Below are positions 12,294 to 13,544 of a stretch of 13,544 nt of DNA, in pieces; the first letter of the stretch is position 1, and each line of letters begins with the position of its first letter. The notes under the pieces are model-generated. The model worked only from the letters and a program-made list of their open reading frames with translations, did not search any database and had not been told where the DNA came from. The position numbers were made by a program, and so were the translations under genes. This DNA is from an uncultured Lachnospiraceae bacterium (GTDB lineage: Bacteria; Bacillota; Clostridia; Lachnospirales; Lachnospiraceae). The stretch covers positions 1 to 13,544 of the forward strand of contig CACZQT010000170.1 of NCBI GenBank assembly GCA_902783295.1, written 5' to 3'.

Positions 12294-13418
12294 ATGAGAA
12301 AGAAGGCAATAGCTGCGGGGCATATCTGCATAGACATAACACCGGTTTTTCCTGAAAACGGCCGGCAGGCAGAAAGCCTGGGGGAGATTCTGAAGCCTGG
12401 GACGCTGGTGCACACGCTGGCGCCGGATATTCATACCGGCGGTTCCGCGGCCAATACGGGGCTGGGCATGAAGATCATGGGAGCAGATGTCCGGGTGATG
12501 GGAAAGATCGGAGAGGATGCCTTCGGGGGCATGATCCGGGACATCCTTCGCCGGTACGATGCAGAAAAGGATCTGATTACTGTACCCGGAGAAACGACCA
12601 GCTATTCCATGGTGATCGCGGCACCGGGGATCGACAGAATCTTCCTGCACTGCCCCGGTGCCAACGATACGTTTGACGGCTCGGAGATACCGGAAGAAGC
12701 ACTGAGGGACATTGCCCTGTTTCATTTTGGTTATCCGCCCCTGATGAAGAAGATGTATGAAAACGACGGTGTGCATCTGATACGGATGTTCCGGCGCATG
12801 AAAGAAGCCGGTATTGCCACCAGCCTGGATCTGGCAGCCATAGATCCGTACAGTGAAGCCGGCAGGACAGACTGGAAAAGAATACTGGAGTCGGTTTTGC
12901 CGTACGTTGATTTCTTTGTCCCCAGCTTTGAAGAGCTTATGTATATACTGGACCGCCCCCGTTATGAAGAACTGAAGCAGAAATCCGCCGGTTGTGATAT
13001 CACGGAAATTCTCTCCGTGGAGGAAGACGTCCGGTCTCTGGCGGAAAGGTGTCTGGCTATAGGCGCAAGGGCCATACTGCTGAAATGTGGTGTGCAGGGA
13101 CTGATGCTGATGGCTTCGGAGAAAATGGCGGAAACCGGGGAGAGACTGGGACTGGATGCACGGGCCTGGAACGGGTTCAGCTGTTTTGAAGAAAGCTACC
13201 GGGTGGACAGAGTCCTTTCCGGAGCAGGGGCAGGCGATGTCTGTATTGCGGCCTTTCTTTCCAGCATTCTGGAAGGGGCAGAACCGAAGACTTCCATAGA
13301 AAACGCAGCTGCGGCAGGTGCTTTATGCTGCATGTCCATGGATGCTGTCAGCAGCCTGATGCCGCTTTCCGGGATCCGTAAGAAGATCGATGAAGGCTGG
13401 GAAAAAAGAAAGAAATGA
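12294..13418 (+). CDS. PfkB-family carbohydrate kinase
   Basis: This 374-residue cytosolic protein is a ribokinase/PfkB-family ATP-dependent sugar (or nucleoside) kinase. The first family signature is at about 49-78, starting GGSAANTGLGMKIMGADV. The second, around 309-320, contains GAGAGD with the anion hole Gly312-Ala313-Gly314 and the catalytic base Asp315; most relatives read TGAGD. Asp14 in GHICIDITP fits the N-terminal substrate-binding position. It is longer than a typical ribokinase (about 300-310) because of an insert at about 220-245 and a long loop at 278-300. The substrate cannot be read from the sequence. Start ATG 12294 has AGGAGG at 12279-12284 (9 bases). No transporter or sugar pathway gene is visible beside it. 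Confidence 0.88.
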   Translation: MRKKAIAAGHICIDITPVFPENGRQAESLGEILKPGTLVHTLAPDIHTGGSAANTGLGMKIMGADVRVMGKIGEDAFGGMIRDILRRYDAEKDLITVPGETTSYSMVIAAPGIDRIFLHCPGANDTFDGSEIPEEALRDIALFHFGYPPLMKKMYENDGVHLIRMFRRMKEAGIATSLDLAAIDPYSEAGRTDWKRILESVLPYVDFFVPSFEELMYILDRPRYEELKQKSAGCDITEILSVEEDVRSLAERCLAIGARAILLKCGVQGLMLMASEKMAETGERLGLDARAWNGFSCFEESYRVDRVLSGAGAGDVCIAAFLSSILEGAEPKTSIENAAAAGALCCMSMDAVSSLMPLSGIRKKIDEGWEKRKK

Positions 13419-13497
13419 AGCTGTGTCCGTTCATCCGGGAGCCATTTTATCTTGGACGGAGAAGAACTGCCTCTTGTCCCGGGGGACTGCCCGAAAA

Positions 13498-13544
13498 CGT
13501 TTAAAATAGCGAGATTTTAACAAAAAAAGGTAGACAATATAAAA
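13498..13544 (+). promoter_or_regulatory. AT-rich candidate promoter/operator at the window end
   Basis: TTAAAAT (13501-13507) and ATTTTAA (13514-13520) form a perfect 7-base inverted repeat around AGCGAG. The right arm overlaps a possible -35 (TTAACA, 13517-13522), with a possible -10 (TATAAA, 13538-13543) 15 bases on, a short spacer. Alternatively TAGACA (13531-13536) is a -35 whose -10 lies outside. Rest of the tail (13419-13497): no gene and no clear terminator seen. Confidence 0.35.

Noticed and set aside
13419..13500. A terminator after the kinase gene built on GTCC/GGAC and CGGG/CCCG arms.
   Set aside because: Only 4-5 base helices could be formed and no U-run follows them, so the pairing is not distinguishable from chance.

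Overview
The window reads as a chromosomal piece of an anaerobic Firmicute, most likely a Clostridia/Lachnospiraceae-type gut bacterium. This is inferred from strong AGGAGG-type ribosome binding sites, an energy-converting [NiFe]-hydrogenase, and a secreted protein with Thr/Glu/Ala-rich linkers. All recognised genes are on the + strand, and no gene-free stretch exceeds about 230 bases.

Positions 1-945 hold the 3' part of hypE (the gene starts before the window). Positions 1057-9601 hold a membrane-bound group 4 [NiFe]-hydrogenase of the Mbh type, i.e. a ferredoxin-dependent, H2-evolving, ion-pumping respiratory complex. In the Pyrococcus furiosus mbhA-N naming the order is K-L-(hypA)-A-B-C-D-E-F-G-H-M-J-N. 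Subunits K, L, J and N form the peripheral hydrogenase arm, M anchors it in the membrane, and A-H are the Mrp antiporter-like membrane arm. No separate mbhI is present; the H subunit carries a C-terminal extension that looks like MbhI fused to it. hypA, a nickel chaperone, sits between the large-subunit gene and the Mrp block. The predicted job is reduced ferredoxin + 2 H+ -> H2, coupled to H+ and/or Na+ export; HypA and HypE serve active-site assembly.

The eight Mrp-type genes are joined by seven consecutive 4-base ATGA stop/start overlaps, while the hydrogenase-module genes are mostly separated by short gaps, some carrying hairpins. The operon appears to end at a stem-loop at 9625-9660, inside a strongly structured 200-base intergenic region (9602-9830).

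Downstream are two genes with no visible link to the hydrogenase: a large secreted two-domain protein of unknown function (9831-12215) and a PfkB-family sugar kinase (12294-13418), separated by a hairpin. The last ~50 bases are AT-rich and may hold the promoter/operator of the next gene.

The most notable departures from the textbook Mbh complex are the H-I fusion, a ferredoxin-like N subunit with four instead of two Fe-S motifs, a 57-residue wholly acidic tail on the MrpB-like F subunit, and a large subunit that ends right after its C-terminal Cys motif and so needs no maturation protease.
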